From Rhytidiadelphus loreus (taxonomy: Eukaryota; Streptophyta; Bryopsida; Hypnales; Hylocomiaceae), in assembly GCA_947034895.1 (NCBI GenBank), contig OX344763.1:75969093-76033092 (forward strand): a stretch of DNA of 64,000 nucleotides, given 5' to 3'. Each line of letters begins with the position of its first letter. The first letter of the stretch is position 1. Below, in pieces: positions 61,001 through 64,000 of the stretch. The notes below the pieces were generated by a model. It made no database searches, was not told the DNA's origin, and worked only from the letters and a program-made list of their open reading frames with translations. The position numbers and the translations under genes are program-made.

Positions 61001-62791
61001 ACGTGTTTTCAGGGATTCCAACGTCTTTTTCTTCTAGTGTATAATGCATGGCTTAAGAAGAGTGCATAGTGCTTCACAAGTGTTTCATTCTGTGTACTGT
61101 ATATTCTTCCCGTTGCAATACAAAATATACTACCCGAAAATGTGAGGAGTGCTATAATTCGAATATCTCGAGTTTTCCAAAAACTCTAAGAGAAAGAAGT
61201 CTGGCATTCAGAGAAAGACGAATTGATGTACAATGTCATTATGGCAACATGCGAGTTGGAGAAGGAGTTTCCACTGACATTTCAAAACATCATGTCACAT
61301 CTTCCCGTGCATCTGGTACAACAATTATTTGTATATGGACCAGTGCGTTGTCGTTGGATGTATCCTATCGAGAGGTACATGAAGACACTAAAGGATTATG
61401 TCAGAACATATGCACATCCCGAGGGAAGCATTGCTGAAAGCTACTGCATGGACGACACTCTTGGCTTTTGTACGGAGTACATGAAGCAATATAGAGGAAC
61501 GACTCATCGTGTTTGGGATCCAGAGGAAGACGCAACCATGAACGATGAGGTCCTTCACTCTAATGAACGTGCAAAACGTAAAATGTCGAAAGAGGTGCAA
61601 AATTATGCACATGCATTTGTTCTGGACAATGCTATGAGTTTGGAAGATTGGCGTCAGTAAGTGCTAATACCTTACACCACAATGTTCCATGAATGCATAC
61701 TTGCACACAAAGTCTTTCTTTGTTAGGTATTGTCATTGTAATGGCGGTACTTGTATAACATTCCAGTACGTAGCATCAATAGTGATATGTGCAAAAATTG
61801 TACTATTGTTCCATGAGGATTGTTTGTCCATGTCTTCCACATAGGTTCATACAAATACCTGCAGTGACTACAGTACAATATGTTCTTCAACATTCATAGG
61901 AATATGCTTACGACAACAAATGATTTATAATGATGTATGATGTGCAGAGATTATGTTATTAAAAAAGGTAGACGTTGGGAAGAACGCGAGGCTTTTCGTT
62001 TGGAGTGTCGGCGTCGCCGTCCTCCACAACAACCAAGATATCCACTTGAGCTGAATGAATTCCCTAGTTTTCCGAATTGGTTGAGGGCAAAAGTAGATGT
62101 TGTAGAATTAGCTGGTGAAGAACTCGACAACGACATTGTACAATACGCCTGCCCACCTGAATGTTACGCGACCTCCCACCGCCACATGTATACATGTGGC
62201 ATGCATCTACGCGTCCGCAGTTCTGAAGTTGGACTTGTAACCCGTGATTCTTGTGTTGTGGCATCATTTATAAGCCAACTTCGATGGGGACTTCTCTAAG
62301 GACGCCCCATTGAGAGAACTGGTGATTATGTGGAGTACATAGAAGAAATTCTAGAGTTGGATTATCGCAATCATTGCACAACAGTGCTAGTGTGCGACTG
62401 GGTTCGCAACTCTCAAGATGCACGGTATCCGAATGTACAGAGGGACAAATATGGGTTTACATTGGCGAACTTCAACCGCATGGATGGGAAGGTGCATGCC
62501 GATTCCTTTGCATTCCCATTACATTGCCAGCAAGTGTTTTTTTCAAACGATCCCAACAAACGTGGATGGAAGGTGGTCTGTAGAACTGATGTTCATGGAA
62601 GACGTGGACGATTACACCTTCCTGAATCATTAAATCAGATCATCGATGTCAGAAATGACTCTGACTTTATCGGTTTACAACCGGTATTGTTGGCAACTAA
62701 GCCTCGACGAGATGCAGTGACAATTGGAGGCACGTACATCACAGTACCTTCTGAGACAACAACAGAAGAAGATGCACATGCGGCACAGTAG
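58021..62791 (+). pseudogene. CACTA (En/Spm) TNP2 transposase gene with DUF4218 and DUF4216 domains, broken
   Basis: Exon 1 ends at 59820; exons 2-4 are 60186-60533, about 61212-61656 and 61948-62791. Exon 1 has FQCPCRDCHGRRCKSID and HHIAVGRDPFLMKF, an acidic linker, then ACPDGCVLFDNKYADLDSCP, HVDSHLAFNNFGLEKRNMRL, LALDGMNPFKLSNTNWSTWP and NIDVYVRPLLKELKELWKGV, the signature blocks of plant TNP2 transposases. Exon 2 has HLLDPMHCEKNLCENIVKTI and MKTHDYHVLMQQ. Exon 3 is DUF4218 (ELEKEFPLTFQNIMSHLPVH, CRWMYPIERYMKTLKDYVRT, AHPEGSIAESYC). Exon 4 ends DUF4218 (LNEFPSFPNWLRAKV) and adds DUF4216 (EEILELDYRNHCTTVLVCDW, KYGFTLANFNRM, QVFFSNDPNKRGWKVV). The protein cuts and moves CACTA elements by binding and cleaving their ends. 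Stops interrupt it: TAA 59296, TAG about 59716, TAG 60492 and TAA 62297, with a TGA near 58042 if translation began at 58021. Intron 2 contains a MITE. The copy is non-autonomous unless stops are suppressed. Confidence 0.88.
60822..61039. mobile_element. CACTA-type MITE, 218 bp, in an intron of the TNP2 gene
   Basis: The element begins CACTAGAAGAAAAAGACGTT and ends TTTTTCTTCTAGTG, with a perfect 3-bp target duplication TAT (60819-60821 and 61040-61042). The halves pair through GAATCCCT, CGTGGGCTGAATTCTGTTGA and the AACGCAG region. The core differs from the 28039 and 43729 elements, though the ends and the fold are the same. Confidence 0.92.
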
Positions 62792-64000
62792 CAGAGAAGT
62801 ACTACTGAAGTGTTTGTTGTAATATTGATGCTAAGAAGATTAGTTACCAAAAACTATTTTATGTATATAGTACAACATGAAGAGTGTTTGTTCTTTAGTT
62901 TTTATGAATGCTAACATCTGTTAGCATGTGTTCCTATATTAAAACTATGTTATGAGTGACATATGAAGTTGTCTGTTGCTAATGAATGTATGAAATGCCT
63001 GCATCTACTACAATTTGCTTCAAAATGGTAGTGCTAATGACCTACCTTGGATGTTCAAGGGTTTTAGACGCCCATGTAGTAATGAATTAATGATGGATAT
63101 TGTACTACACTATTTTGAGAAACTGTACAAGAAATTTTATAATATATGATGGTGAATAACTGAATATTATAGGACATGTGCATGTGAAGCACAAGAAAAT
63201 TGTGTTGGTGCACCTTGTCAACCCCTGAAGGACCATTATCCCGCTGTGGGGGAAATGGGATTTTAGGTGGGTATGTACGGGCCGAAATTTTTCCCTTATT
63301 TTTCGAATTTCTTTTTAACAAAGGTAGAAAATTGGATGTACTTTGTAAAAATATAATTATTTTCTCAATCAGTGCCTGAGAACAAAAGCTCTGTCCAAAG
63401 AACTTCAAAACAAGAAAGGAAGGGCAACCACCACAAATTTCAGATTTTTATTTTTGTTTTTTTGAAATTTTTCCTTGTAGATAATTTTTTGGAGTACATA
63501 GAAAGCTTTGATTCATTCTATTTGCATTTGTTATGAGAAAGTTCTGGACAATCTTGTTTTTCGGACAATTACAACATTTTCTTTTCAAAAAAAACTTATA
63601 GGATTCATTTTTTAATGCACTTTTTGCAATTTAAAAAAAAAAAGCTTCCCATGGATTAGTTTTCTTACACACACAATCTCACCATTGGAATTAGTGAATT
63701 CAAATTGCATTAGTAAGATATTAATATTTTAGATTTTCCTTCTATCTCATACGTACTTCAACTTAACAATGTCTAGAAGAATGAAAATTGCGTTTTTATG
63801 GATTTCTTTTTTTCCCCTAGATTGTCAACTCAATTCTGCACTATAAAGATGAAAAGCTCAAAAAATTTTACTGAAAAAAATTTAAGTTAAAAAATGTTCA
63901 AAGTCAAAAAATTGATCTAGTCCTACAATGTGCTAAAGAATTTGTTATTTTCACTTTAAACATACATATCTTGCAATCTATGCAACCAAAAATTATGTAA
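62792..64000. other. AT-rich right end, no gene recognised
   Basis: DNA downstream of the TNP2 gene becomes strongly AT-rich with long A and T runs. No right terminus of the CACTA element (CTAGTG or other) was identified before the window ends. Confidence 0.5.

Noticed and set aside
15366..62791. Nuclear genetic code with UAG (or UAR) read as glutamine, as in some ciliates and ulvophyte algae
   Set aside because: TAG, TGA and TAA all occur as internal stops, each fits a C-to-T change, and the affected genes look like decaying mobile DNA. The one intact gene uses no internal TAG. Not fully excluded, so a test is given under findings.

Overview
The window looks like nuclear DNA of a eukaryote in the green-plant lineage. 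The reasons are GT-AG introns with preserved phase, a plant-type CACTA transposase gene (TNP2, DUF4218 and DUF4216 blocks), a Transposase_24-like partner gene, and a UVR-ApaG protein of plant type. A streptophyte alga or a seedless plant would fit. A charophyte such as Chara is a guess from general style and is not shown by the sequence. No rRNA, tRNA, organelle or bacterial operon structure was recognised.

Layout. At 1-1.1 kb there is an intact, spliced, minus-strand gene that runs off the left edge and resembles a transposon-type protein. From 1.2 to 26.2 kb about 36 copies of a 20-bp palindrome (TTCAGACCGCGCGGTCTGAA and variants) are scattered through intergenic DNA, introns and even exons. 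Some lie in a diverged 90-bp tandem repeat at 14 kb. From 6.9 to 12.6 kb the DNA is AT-rich with no convincing gene. From 15.4 to 23.4 kb there is a six-exon reading frame of about 2,280 codons. It joins a ParB-like (NGQH) region, a DNA-methyltransferase-like region, acidic and coiled-coil stretches and an FCP1/NIF-like phosphatase domain, and seven in-frame stops interrupt it. From 23.5 to 29.5 kb the DNA consists of direct and inverted duplications (foldback modules), one of them interrupted by a CACTA-type MITE. From 29.7 to 34.7 kb there are several small tandem arrays. From 34.2 to 40.7 kb two broken genes lie head to head: a minus-strand gene with a second FCP1-like domain and a plus-strand coiled-coil gene. 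From 41 to 63 kb the region is dominated by CACTA material: MITEs with CACTAGAAGAAA ends, a minus-strand UVR-ApaG pseudogene, a minus-strand Transposase_24-like gene and a plus-strand TNP2 transposase pseudogene.

How the parts fit. Most coding sequence here is mobile-element or element-captured sequence in decay. Nearly all interruptions are stops sitting in otherwise colinear frames, mostly TAG where a glutamine CAG would fit, with some TGA and TAA. This pattern suits deamination of methylated cytosine in silenced DNA. Two things stand out as possibly undescribed. One is the dispersed palindrome, whose flanks differ between copies yet remain self-complementary within several copies. The other is the ParB-like/methyltransferase-like/FCP1-like composite gene. 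All assignments were made by eye. Exon borders rest on splice consensus and phase, not on transcripts.
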